From contig CAMATR010000012.1 in NCBI GenBank assembly GCA_945861175.1, positions 1 through 14,377 on the forward strand: DNA of 14,377 nucleotides, written 5' to 3'. The notes beneath the pieces were generated by a model. The model was not told where the DNA came from, did not search any database, and was given only the letters and a program-made list of their open reading frames with translations. Shown one piece after another: positions 7,380 to 13,726 of this stretch (positions are counted from its first letter, which is position 1; every line of letters starts with the position of its first letter). Made by a program: the position numbers and the translations under genes. Source of the DNA: Chitinophaga pinensis. Lineage in GTDB: Bacteria > Bacteroidota > Bacteroidia > Flavobacteriales_D > Crocinitomicaceae.

Positions 7380-7748
7380 ATGAAAAAATCGTTGATTTTT
7401 ATTTTTATTGCAGGTCTTGGGCTTGCGCTTTCATCTGGATGCAGAAAAAAAGAAGATACTATTGCTATTATTCACGTTAAGAATATAGCTAACCAACCCG
7501 TTTCTGGTGCACAAGTAGTGCTTTATGGCAAGTCCACCACAAATCAGCCGGCAAATGTTGTTTTATACGATACAACTCAAACAAATTCTGATGGCGAAGC
7601 GGTATTTAATTTTAACGATGTTTATCAATTGGGGCAAGCCGGAGTAGCTATTCTAAATATTGAAGCTACACTTAATACAGCAATTGGTGCTGGAATCATT
7701 AAAATTGAAGAAGAAACCACATCAGAAGAAACCGTTTTTATTCAGTAG
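7380..7748 (+). CDS. Small lipoprotein with beta-sandwich-like domain, paralog B
   Basis: This 122-residue lipoprotein has a leader MKKSLIFIFIAGLGLALSSG followed by Cys21. The mature sequence shares ordered blocks with the preceding gene: SGAQVVLYG, DTTQTNSDGEAVFNFND, GAGI and TSEETVF. The xGAxV...TNxxGxxxFN pattern resembles carboxypeptidase-regulatory-like or Ig-type domains used in surface lipoproteins. It probably shares the promoter at 6917-6949. A TATTTTTG at 7339-7346, inside the end of the upstream gene, could be an extra -7 element, but no well-placed -33 goes with it. The gene ends just before a strong hairpin terminator. Tandem duplication followed by divergence is the likely origin. 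The function is not recognised. Confidence 0.8.
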   Translation: MKKSLIFIFIAGLGLALSSGCRKKEDTIAIIHVKNIANQPVSGAQVVLYGKSTTNQPANVVLYDTTQTNSDGEAVFNFNDVYQLGQAGVAILNIEATLNTAIGAGIIKIEEETTSEETVFIQ

Positions 7749-7766
7749 AACAGACGCCTTTTATAC

Positions 7767-7791
7767 AAAAAGCTGCTAAATGCAGCTTTTT
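7767..7791. terminator. Bidirectional rho-independent terminator
   Basis: A perfect 10-bp stem AAAAAGCTGC / GCAGCTTTTT with a 5-nt loop (TAAAT) sits in the 45-bp gap between the convergent lipoprotein B and exonuclease genes. It has A-runs and T-runs on both sides, so it can terminate transcription from both directions. Confidence 0.85.
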
Positions 7792-7793
7792 TA

Positions 7794-8510
7794 CTATTGT
7801 ACAATTTCAGCTTCATCTACCAGTGGCTCTCCTTTCATTCGAAGGAAGAGCTGGATTAAAGCAATAACATCCTTTTCACAATATACTTTTATTCTCTCCA
7901 AATCACCATCTTCATAATATACTCTTGCTACATCCGCACCTGAAATATCATCTTTTGGAGTCGGTATTTTAAAAACGTAACACAAAAGCGCCAGGGAGGT
8001 GTAGGCTTTATAATCTCCAAATTTCCACAGTTCCATTGTATCAAAATGGGATATTTCCCATGGTTTTTTGCCTGCAATATCAAGAAGTGATGGTAATTGT
8101 ATACCATGAATTAACATACGGCGGCAGATATAAGGAAAATCAAACTCTTTGGCATTGTGGCCGCATAGCGCTATATATTTTGTCATGCCGTGATCATCCA
8201 GTAATTGCTTGAATTGCTTCAACAACGTCTCTTCATCATCGTGATAAAAAGACTTTAATCTCATTTGTCTTCCCGTTCTTGTTTCATTTATGAATCCGAC
8301 AGAAATACAAATTATTTTCCCAAACTCGGCTAATATGCCAGCCCGATCATTGTACGCGTCTTCAAAGGTTTTATCTTCTTTTACCAAGCTTCTTGTTTTT
8401 CCTTCAAATAATTTTTTTGCATTTTCCTCTACATCTTTGTATTGGTATACTTGAGGCACTGTCTCAATATCCAAAAACAAAATCTTTTCTAATTGTACTT
8501 TTTCTAACAT
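7794..8510 (-). CDS. PolB-related predicted 3'-5' exonuclease (DNA_pol_B_exo2-like)
   Basis: This 238-residue cytoplasmic protein has the DEDDy exonuclease fold, without a polymerase domain. Motifs are in order: ExoI LFLDIETVP (11-19, Asp14 and Glu16), ExoII GHNAKEFDFPYI (117-128, Asp124), an intermediate HFDTMEL with Asp157, and ExoIII YCEKD (210-214, Tyr210 and Asp214). These acidic residues would bind two metal ions and remove nucleotides from a 3' end. The substrate of this stand-alone family (PF10108, as I recall it) is not well established; DNA proofreading or repair is the usual suggestion. The gene is monocistronic. It converges on the lipoprotein pair through a shared terminator and is divergent from the methionine sulfoxide reductase operon with an 89-bp gap. 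No good -7 element was found for it. Confidence 0.9.
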   Translation of the reverse strand: MLEKVQLEKILFLDIETVPQVYQYKDVEENAKKLFEGKTRSLVKEDKTFEDAYNDRAGILAEFGKIICISVGFINETRTGRQMRLKSFYHDDEETLLKQFKQLLDDHGMTKYIALCGHNAKEFDFPYICRRMLIHGIQLPSLLDIAGKKPWEISHFDTMELWKFGDYKAYTSLALLCYVFKIPTPKDDISGADVARVYYEDGDLERIKVYCEKDVIALIQLFLRMKGEPLVDEAEIVQ

Positions 8511-8545
8511 AATTTAATCTTTGTATACTGAAGATAGGGAAAAAA

Positions 8546-8576
8546 TTGCAGAATACGGATAATTAATCCAATTTTG
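8546..8576 (+). promoter_or_regulatory. Candidate promoter of the msrC operon
   Basis: A TTG at 8546-8548, a 20-nt spacer and CAATTTTG at 8569-8576 (7 of 8 match to TAnnTTTG) lie 23 nt before the ATG at 8600. Spacing and position match the other promoters here. The -7 deviates at its first base. Confidence 0.5.
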
Positions 8577-8599
8577 CTGATGTATAAATATAATTCAAC

Positions 8600-9079
8600 A
8601 TGGCTGAGGATCTCGCCCGTATTTTAGGAACTAAAGGTAATGTTTACGAGGGGCTTTTTCCTCAAATCGTCGCTTTAATTGGCAATGAAAAAGATGTGGT
8701 AGCTAACTTAGGAAATGTTTGCGCGGCTCTTAAAGAGGCCTTTGGGTTTTTTTGGATTGGGTTTTACCTCGTAAAAGATGACGAATTGGTCCTTGGTCCA
8801 TTTCAGGGAACCGTGGCTTGTTCTCGAATTCAAAAGGGCAAGGGTGTATGCGGCAAGGCTTGGGAACAAAGAGAAACTGTAATTGTGCCAAATGTTGATT
8901 TATTTGCGGGTCACATCGCTTGTAGTTCGCTTTCTAAAAGTGAAATTGTTGTTCCTTTGTTGAACAATGGAAGGATTTTGGGCGTGCTAGATGTAGATAG
9001 TGATGAATTAGATGCCTTTGACCAAACAGACAAGGAACACCTCGAAAAACTATGCCAATGGATTTCAGGTATTCTTTAG
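8600..9079 (+). CDS. msrC: Free methionine-(R)-sulfoxide reductase (GAF domain)
   Basis: This is a 159-residue single GAF-domain enzyme (YebR/fRMsr family) that reduces free L-methionine-(R)-sulfoxide in the cytoplasm using thioredoxin-type donors. The family blocks are all present: WIGFYL (52-57), LGPFQGTVACSRI (65-77), GKGVCGKA (80-87), GHIACSSLSKSEIVVPL (104-120) and ILGVLDVDS (126-134). The three redox cysteines are Cys74, Cys84 and Cys108. They are spaced exactly as Cys84, Cys94 and Cys118 in the E. coli enzyme, so it should be active. It starts an operon: its 3' end overlaps the following lipoprotein gene by 22 or 28 nt, and that in turn overlaps a membrane protein gene. A direct functional link between methionine repair and these envelope genes is not evident. 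Confidence 0.94.
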   Translation: MAEDLARILGTKGNVYEGLFPQIVALIGNEKDVVANLGNVCAALKEAFGFFWIGFYLVKDDELVLGPFQGTVACSRIQKGKGVCGKAWEQRETVIVPNVDLFAGHIACSSLSKSEIVVPLLNNGRILGVLDVDSDELDAFDQTDKEHLEKLCQWISGIL

Positions 9080-10617
9080 CTTTCCTTCCCATCATGTTAC
9101 TCTTCTCTTGTGCGCAAGTGGGACAAATTTCAGGTGGAGAAAAAGATATAATAGCCCCTGAGCCCGTTCGCACTATTCCTGAAAATAAAACTCTCTTTTT
9201 TAGTAGTCAATCCATCCGTTTAATTTTCGACGAATTTATTACGCTCAACAACCCTCAACAAAATATTTTTATTGTTCCTAGCGACACTAAACTCAATGCT
9301 TCTTTGCGTAAAAAAGAGCTTATTTTGTCTTGGAATGAAGAATTAAAACCAAACACCACATACGTTATCTATTTTAACGAAGCTATTAAAGATGTAACAG
9401 AAAAAAATACAAGATTATTTACCTATGTATTTTCAACAGGAATGCAAATAGACACCTTACAACAAGAGCTGCTTATTAGAGACGCTATGAATGGTCAGGT
9501 TGTTTCTGGTGCAACAATTGGTTTTTTTGAAAGCAAAGACAGTGTCAAACCCATCTATTTTTCAAGCTCAGATGCATTAGGAAGAGCTTCCATGAAATAC
9601 CTGAAACAAGGCCGCTACTACCTAAGGGCATTCAAGGATGAAAACAAAAATCTTATTACTGATGAACGTGAGATGATCGGGTTTTTAAATGATTCCATTG
9701 AAATCGATTCGGTAAATAAAGATACTTTAATCATTCAACTCTTTCAGCCAGAAGCAGAACAAAGCATCACCAATTTTGAGCCGCAAGGACCTGAATCTTT
9801 TCTAGTAAGCCTTTCAAAAGCTTCTTTAGGCCCCGTTATTTACCTTAATGACTTAGCGTTAGATAGTACTCGAATTCGAAAGATTGATGAAACACATTTT
9901 AAGCTCTTTCCCATTCAAAAAGCAGGGGGCGACTATAAGGTTGTTTTCATAGACAAGAATGAAAGAGACTCTTCCAGTCTTCGGACAAGTGAAAAAGATT
10001 GGTTGATTCCTTTAAAACTAACCCCCGAGTTGAAGAATGATAAAATCATTACAGCCGGAAGCATTTCATTTTTAGTAAATGGTTTATTGAATAGCGTAGA
10101 TACTTCAAAAATAGCTGTTTATAGTGAGCTAGATACAGCTATTCGTATTAACTATGATTTTTATTTTGCTCAGGATATACTGCGAATAAATCCTGTAGAA
10201 TTAGCGCGCGGCAGGATTGTTTTTAAATTTCTGCCCGGTGCTCTTGTCTCAAAAGGTGGTTCGCTATCAGAAAGCTTCACTGAAAGCTTCCTCTTCAAGT
10301 CGATAGAGGATCTCGGGGTTTTGCATGTTTCACCTAATGGCTTTTCTGGTCCACTTATCTTAGAGTTAATAAAAAACAAGGCGGTAATTGCACAAATTCG
10401 TTCTTTAACTGGGGACAATTTAACATTTACAAATATTTTACCTGGGGAATACCAATTAAGGGTGGTTGAAGATGAAAATGGAAATGGAAAATGGGACACT
10501 GGCAACGAAAGGCTGGGAATACAGCCCGAAAAAGTCTTCCTCTTTTCAAAACCAACTAAGGTTAGACCAAACTGGGAATACGATTTAAAAATAAATCCTT
10601 CAGGAAACTATGAATAG
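9052..10617 (+). CDS. Ig-like domain lipoprotein with SdrD/DUF2141-like C-terminal repeat
   Basis: This is a 521-residue lipoprotein: a short hydrophobic leader with lipobox LLFSC (Cys20) and then QVGQISGGEKD, a mature N-terminus common in this Bacteroidota family. Residues ~35-130 match a Big_5-type bacterial Ig-like domain (APEPVRTIPENKT...IRLIFDEFITL...TYVIYFNEAIKD). Residues ~140-215 look like a carboxypeptidase-regulatory-like domain ending in DENKNLITDERE. The C-terminus (~465-500) has DENGNGKWDTGNE, an acidic Asp/Asn loop of SdrD-B/DUF2141 type that may bind calcium. ATG codons at 9052 and 9058 are both possible and both give a good lipoprotein signal. Either start lies inside the 3' end of msrC. 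Its stop overlaps the next start (ATGAATAG, 8 nt). It is likely anchored in the outer membrane or periplasm; its function is unknown. Confidence 0.85.
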   Translation: MPMDFRYSLAFLPIMLLFSCAQVGQISGGEKDIIAPEPVRTIPENKTLFFSSQSIRLIFDEFITLNNPQQNIFIVPSDTKLNASLRKKELILSWNEELKPNTTYVIYFNEAIKDVTEKNTRLFTYVFSTGMQIDTLQQELLIRDAMNGQVVSGATIGFFESKDSVKPIYFSSSDALGRASMKYLKQGRYYLRAFKDENKNLITDEREMIGFLNDSIEIDSVNKDTLIIQLFQPEAEQSITNFEPQGPESFLVSLSKASLGPVIYLNDLALDSTRIRKIDETHFKLFPIQKAGGDYKVVFIDKNERDSSSLRTSEKDWLIPLKLTPELKNDKIITAGSISFLVNGLLNSVDTSKIAVYSELDTAIRINYDFYFAQDILRINPVELARGRIVFKFLPGALVSKGGSLSESFTESFLFKSIEDLGVLHVSPNGFSGPLILELIKNKAVIAQIRSLTGDNLTFTNILPGEYQLRVVEDENGNGKWDTGNERLGIQPEKVFLFSKPTKVRPNWEYDLKINPSGNYE

Positions 10618-11779
10618 CCTCAAGACATCATTGCCCAATCTGCAAAGATGGAAGATTTGGGTAGGTGTTTTAATTGGTTTATTGGTTGTTGTATTACTTT
10701 TTTTTCATTATATAAATAGTCCACATTTTATTGAGGTTCCAATTGGAGAGGGAACGCATAAATGGGTTGATGGTAATAATAACGATAAAATTGATCTCGA
10801 ATTCGCAAACGACTTTGCTTTCTCTGCTGTGGGCAAATTTAAAAAAGAATCGTTTGCAGATATTATAACACAAATAAATTGGTCATTCCATTCGCTCTTG
10901 TATGTAGGTCTTGCGCTATTTTTTATGGCGCTGCGAGATTTATTTTATATGATTAGGATTCGCAGCTTAACGGGTCGCTCACTAACATGGAGGGCCTCTT
11001 TTAATGTCATTATGTTATGGGAATTTGCCTCGGCGTTGTCCCCGGGAGTAATGAGCGGCGCGGCTGTTGCAATGTTTATTCTTAATAAAGAAAAAATAGC
11101 GTTAGGGAAGGCCACGGCAGCTGTTATGGTGACAGCGATGCTTGACAACCTGTTTTTTGTATTGCTCATTCCGTTTGTGTTTTTTCTTTTTGGTGGATCA
11201 TCACTTTTTCCCTCAGGAAACATCGGTTTAGCAAGTGCTTATTGGGTTTTTTGGGGCGGATTTGCCGTTATTACATTTTTGTTTTTACTTTTCTTCGTTA
11301 CCATTTTCATTTCTCCTTCTTTTGTGTCAATTGTTTTTCAATTGTTTTTTTCAATCCCCTTTTTAAGGCGTTGGAAAGATCGCGCATTAAGAACAGCTAG
11401 AGACATTGAGTTATCGGCAAAGCAAATGCGCTTTTTTAGTGCTTTACAATGGTTCAAAATCGTTGGTTCCACTTTTGCAAGTTGGACATCACGGTTTTTA
11501 GTCATTAACTTTTTACTAGCGGCCTTTGTTCCTCTTCAGTTAAAAGAACATGTTTTGATCTTTGCAAAACAATTCATTCTTTGGTTGTTTATGCGAATGA
11601 GTCCTACACCCGGAGGAAGCGGACTAGCAGAATATGCCTTTGGCGAATTGATGGCGCCTTTTGGAAAATCAGCATTAGTGATTTTAGCTCTTGCTTTTCT
11701 TTGGCGGATCCTTTCCTATTATTCCTACCTCATTATCGGAGCAATCGTTCTGCCTCGTTGGTTAAGAAAAATTGTCTAA
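10610..11779 (+). CDS. Flippase-like integral membrane protein (LPG synthase TM / UPF0104 family)
   Basis: This 389-residue polytopic inner-membrane protein has hydrophobic segments at ~17-34, 94-115, 130-157, 166-195, 208-235, 285-308, 318-330 and 352-382. Family landmarks are SALSPGVMSGAAV (141-153) and the glycine-rich PTPGGSGLAE (332-341), which is nearly diagnostic of the flippase-like domain of lysylphosphatidylglycerol synthases and YbhN-like proteins. The soluble aminoacyl-transferase domain of MprF is absent, so it is a stand-alone TM protein that could move or modify a lipid-linked substrate. An unusual ~55-residue loop (38-92) follows the first TM segment and contains DGNNNDKID, similar to a calcium-binding loop. 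Its start overlaps the lipoprotein gene by 8 nt and its stop overlaps the convergent membrane-protein gene by 4 nt. Confidence 0.85.
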   Translation: MNSLKTSLPNLQRWKIWVGVLIGLLVVVLLFFHYINSPHFIEVPIGEGTHKWVDGNNNDKIDLEFANDFAFSAVGKFKKESFADIITQINWSFHSLLYVGLALFFMALRDLFYMIRIRSLTGRSLTWRASFNVIMLWEFASALSPGVMSGAAVAMFILNKEKIALGKATAAVMVTAMLDNLFFVLLIPFVFFLFGGSSLFPSGNIGLASAYWVFWGGFAVITFLFLLFFVTIFISPSFVSIVFQLFFSIPFLRRWKDRALRTARDIELSAKQMRFFSALQWFKIVGSTFASWTSRFLVINFLLAAFVPLQLKEHVLIFAKQFILWLFMRMSPTPGGSGLAEYAFGELMAPFGKSALVILALAFLWRILSYYSYLIIGAIVLPRWLRKIV

Positions 11780-12366
11780 ATTGCTTTTCGGGAAATGCGG
11801 TAAGCGGTAGTAAAGAGTATTAAGCCTATTAAGTATGCAATTTCAGGGAAAATCCAAAAAAGAGTTGTTCCATAAACCAACCCTGTTATCGCTAAAAGAA
11901 AACTGTTTTCCTTTAGGCGTGAGCGCCACATAGCTGTAATCGGTAGCTTTAAATGCTGTTTCTGGGCAACAAACTCTAGTTTGTACCGCTGATAACCCAC
12001 AATTAAAAGAAGCGGAACCAACAGATACCCTTGTTCTATTCCCAAATCTTTGTAAGACCAAAATGCTATTATTTCTTTTTGAAAAGAAATCTTCGGCTCA
12101 ATGCCTTTCATGCTTAAATGCACCATCAAAATAGCCGCAACTATAAGGATGAGGCTCAAGAAATGATAGATTAAAGAATTTCGCCACTTACCCCCCTGAT
12201 TTTGAAGTATTTTTTTGCTTTTAAAATACATGAATATTTCCGCCGCGACGAGATCGAGCAAATAAAACAGAATTATAAAATATAAATTCCAATTCCATAA
12301 AAAATAACCCAAAACAGGAATAAGTGCATCACCGAATGATTGGACATATTTTTGATTAACGCGCAT
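11776..12366 (-). CDS. Uncharacterised multi-pass membrane protein (196 aa)
   Basis: I do not firmly recognise this family. The sequence has 5-6 hydrophobic segments: ~13-24, 26-48 (NLYFIILFYLLDLVAAEIFMYF), 65-86, 113-126, 151-170 and 171-188. Loops are basic (KSKKILQNQGGKWR, MWRSRLKE), consistent with an inner-membrane protein. The opening FGDALIPVLGYFLWNWNLYF followed by an acidic residue in the second helix recalls DUF6498-like proteins, but I hold this only as a possibility. The ATG lies inside the 3' end of the upstream TPR lipoprotein gene (11-nt overlap), so the two are cotranscribed. The stop codon shares bases with that of the flippase-like gene coming the other way. The function is unknown. 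Confidence 0.75.
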   Translation of the reverse strand: MRVNQKYVQSFGDALIPVLGYFLWNWNLYFIILFYLLDLVAAEIFMYFKSKKILQNQGGKWRNSLIYHFLSLILIVAAILMVHLSMKGIEPKISFQKEIIAFWSYKDLGIEQGYLLVPLLLIVGYQRYKLEFVAQKQHLKLPITAMWRSRLKENSFLLAITGLVYGTTLFWIFPEIAYLIGLILFTTAYRISRKAI

Positions 12367-13351
12367 TCTTTAGCTTGTCAGCTCGTTCTCTAGACATTTC
12401 AAAATTTGGGTCATATTTCAACGCTTTCCCATAAGCCCTGAAAGCGAGCGAAACATCGCCAGTCTCCTCATAACACATTCCCAGGTTGTGCCAGGCCTGA
12501 ACGAAACGGGGCTCTGATTGTAGTGCTGATTTATAGTAATAAATAGCGCTGTCTATTTCTTTATAATTATATTGTTTAATTACACCTATTTGATTCAGTG
12601 CTTGATAATAGGCCGTATCCAATTGTATCATTTTTCTATAAAGAACAAGGGCTTTTGCTGGCTGATTAAATAATTGATAACCATATGCAAGAGAAAACAA
12701 CACCTCTGGGTTTTTCGGCTGCAAACTTACTGCGGTGCGGTAATATTCTAAACATATTTCGTTGTTTTCTGATTGATATAGCGACCCCAGCATCAAGTAT
12801 GCCTCAAAAAATTTCGGGTCTTGTTGAACCGCAGTTTCATAAGATGATTTTGCTAAGTCTCTCTTGTCCAAAAACAAGTAATTGGAACCCTTTAATACAT
12901 AAGCATCTCTATAACGCTTATCAATTCTTAAGGCTTTATTAATTAACTTGAAAGACTCTTCAAAATCCATTTGCTGACTGTAGGTTGATGCCAGTGAAAT
13001 CAAAATTTTTGTGTCTTTACTTCTTTTCTTTAGTGCCGCTTTATAATGCCTTTGGGCAGCAGAAACATCTGTTGTGAGACTTCTTTCTGGTTTATTATTA
13101 AGAATGTCAGCAAACAGCAACCTTGCCTCCATATTGTTGCTGTCAAGTCTAAATGCTTTCGCGCCGTCAGCCGTGGCCTTTTCGAAGTCATGCTTTTTTA
13201 AATAAATATTCCCCCTTTGAATTAAAAGCCCTAAACTGTCAGGATAAATCACTAATAAACTGTCTAGATCAATATTCTTGATCGCTTTTTTATTGTTTTC
13301 CCCACAGGAAAACAGCATAAAAAATAAAATAACTAGGAAAATATATTTCAT
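12356..13351 (-). CDS. TPR-repeat lipoprotein (331 aa)
   Basis: This is an exported lipoprotein: leader MKYIFLVILFFMLFS followed by lipobox Cys16 and GENNKKA. After a short linker, the chain consists of about eight TPR units. Examples are LLIQRGNIYLKKHDFEKATADG, ISLASTYSQQMDFEESFKLI, YVLKGSNYLFLDKRDLAKSSY, LMLGSLYQSENNEICLEYY, FSLAYGYQLFNQPAKALVLY and HNLGMCYEETGDVSLAFRAY. Each is followed by a conserved Pro in the turn (D/QPKxxEA type). It is probably a protein-interaction scaffold attached to a membrane. It is translated before, and overlaps, the uncharacterised membrane protein gene; the two may form a complex (inference). A good -7 element sits 21 nt upstream of its ATG. Confidence 0.87.
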   Translation of the reverse strand: MKYIFLVILFFMLFSCGENNKKAIKNIDLDSLLVIYPDSLGLLIQRGNIYLKKHDFEKATADGAKAFRLDSNNMEARLLFADILNNKPERSLTTDVSAAQRHYKAALKKRSKDTKILISLASTYSQQMDFEESFKLINKALRIDKRYRDAYVLKGSNYLFLDKRDLAKSSYETAVQQDPKFFEAYLMLGSLYQSENNEICLEYYRTAVSLQPKNPEVLFSLAYGYQLFNQPAKALVLYRKMIQLDTAYYQALNQIGVIKQYNYKEIDSAIYYYKSALQSEPRFVQAWHNLGMCYEETGDVSLAFRAYGKALKYDPNFEMSRERADKLKNAR

Positions 13352-13371
13352 GAATATCCTTAATCGGTCAG

Positions 13372-13379
13372 CAAATTTA
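13372..13379 (-). promoter_or_regulatory. Candidate -7 element of the TPR lipoprotein operon (TAAATTTG)
   Basis: On the minus strand this is an exact TAnnTTTG match, identical to the pheS element, ending 21 nt before the ATG. No TTG lies at the expected -33 distance. Confidence 0.5.
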
Positions 13380-13450
13380 ATTGAAATGCGTTGATTTTTG
13401 ATTTTAAAATATGCATTCCCTAGATAGTTTAATTTTTGTTAGTTTTGTTA

Positions 13451-13458
13451 TACCTTTG
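13451..13458 (+). promoter_or_regulatory. -7 element TACCTTTG of the small CxxC protein gene
   Basis: This is an exact TAnnTTTG match. It ends 20 nt before the ATG at 13478, the spacing seen for the other genes, but only 5 nt before an earlier in-frame ATG at 13463. That earlier ATG would fall at or before the predicted transcription start. The element therefore decides the start in favour of 13478. A -33 TTG at the ideal distance is not obvious. Confidence 0.6.
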
Positions 13459-13484
13459 TAATATGAAAATTTGTAATATGAAAA
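13455..13484 (+). repeat. 15-bp perfect tandem duplication TTTGTAATATGAAAA x2
   Basis: The unit occurs at 13455-13469 and again at 13470-13484 with no mismatch and no spacer. It duplicates the TTTG of the -7 element and the start codon with its context (AATATGAAAA). Its length, 15 bp, keeps both ATGs in one frame. Confidence 0.95.
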
Positions 13485-13726
13485 GATCTCTAGTTTCGTT
13501 TTTGATTCTATTCCTTTTTGTTTTTTTTGCTGAGCAGCTTTTTGCTCAAGGATGCTCGCAATGTAGGCTCCTAACAGAACAGGGAAGTGAATTAGATGAG
13601 AACTCATTTGGAACTAACATTAACACCGGAATTCTTTACTTAATGATAATACCTTATTTACTTTTAATGTTCCTTTTTAGAAAAAAGATAATTTCCATTT
13701 TCAGAGGCTTTGTTAAAATAAACTAG
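13478..13726 (+). CDS. Small secreted CxxC protein with C-terminal transmembrane segment (82 aa)
   Basis: From ATG 13478 the product begins MKRSLVSFLILFLFVFFAEQ and then LFAQ, a good signal peptide cleaved after AQ. The mature protein starts GCSQCRLLTEQG, has a short polar stretch (ELDENSFGTNINTG), then one membrane helix (ILYLMIIPYLLLMFLF) and a basic end RKKIISIFRGFVKIN. The topology would put the CxxC in the periplasm with the tail in the cytoplasm. I have seen similar small Bacteroidota proteins with a CPMC-like motif followed by LNxGIxYL...PY, often near respiratory genes, but no function is established that I can cite. In-frame starts at TTG 13436 and ATG 13463 are rejected because the promoter leaves no leader for them. 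Its stop TAG overlaps the PorP/SprF stop on the other strand. Confidence 0.75.
   Translation: MKRSLVSFLILFLFVFFAEQLFAQGCSQCRLLTEQGSELDENSFGTNINTGILYLMIIPYLLLMFLFRKKIISIFRGFVKIN

Noticed and set aside
10170..10505. Minus-strand 111-codon open frame inside the Ig-like lipoprotein gene
   Set aside because: It is a shadow of the real gene, which has domains spanning this stretch.
11581..11823. Plus-strand 80-codon open frame crossing the flippase/membrane-protein junction
   Set aside because: It overlaps the PTPGGSG-bearing end of the flippase-like gene in another frame and has no protein-like features.
13436..13477. Earlier starts (TTG 13436, ATG 13463) of the small CxxC protein
   Set aside because: They place the start upstream of or at the predicted transcription start, and add residues before an otherwise complete signal peptide.
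13404..13607. Minus-strand 67-codon open frame overlapping the small CxxC gene
   Set aside because: It is antisense to a gene with a clear signal peptide and promoter, has low-complexity lysine-rich content and resembles no protein.
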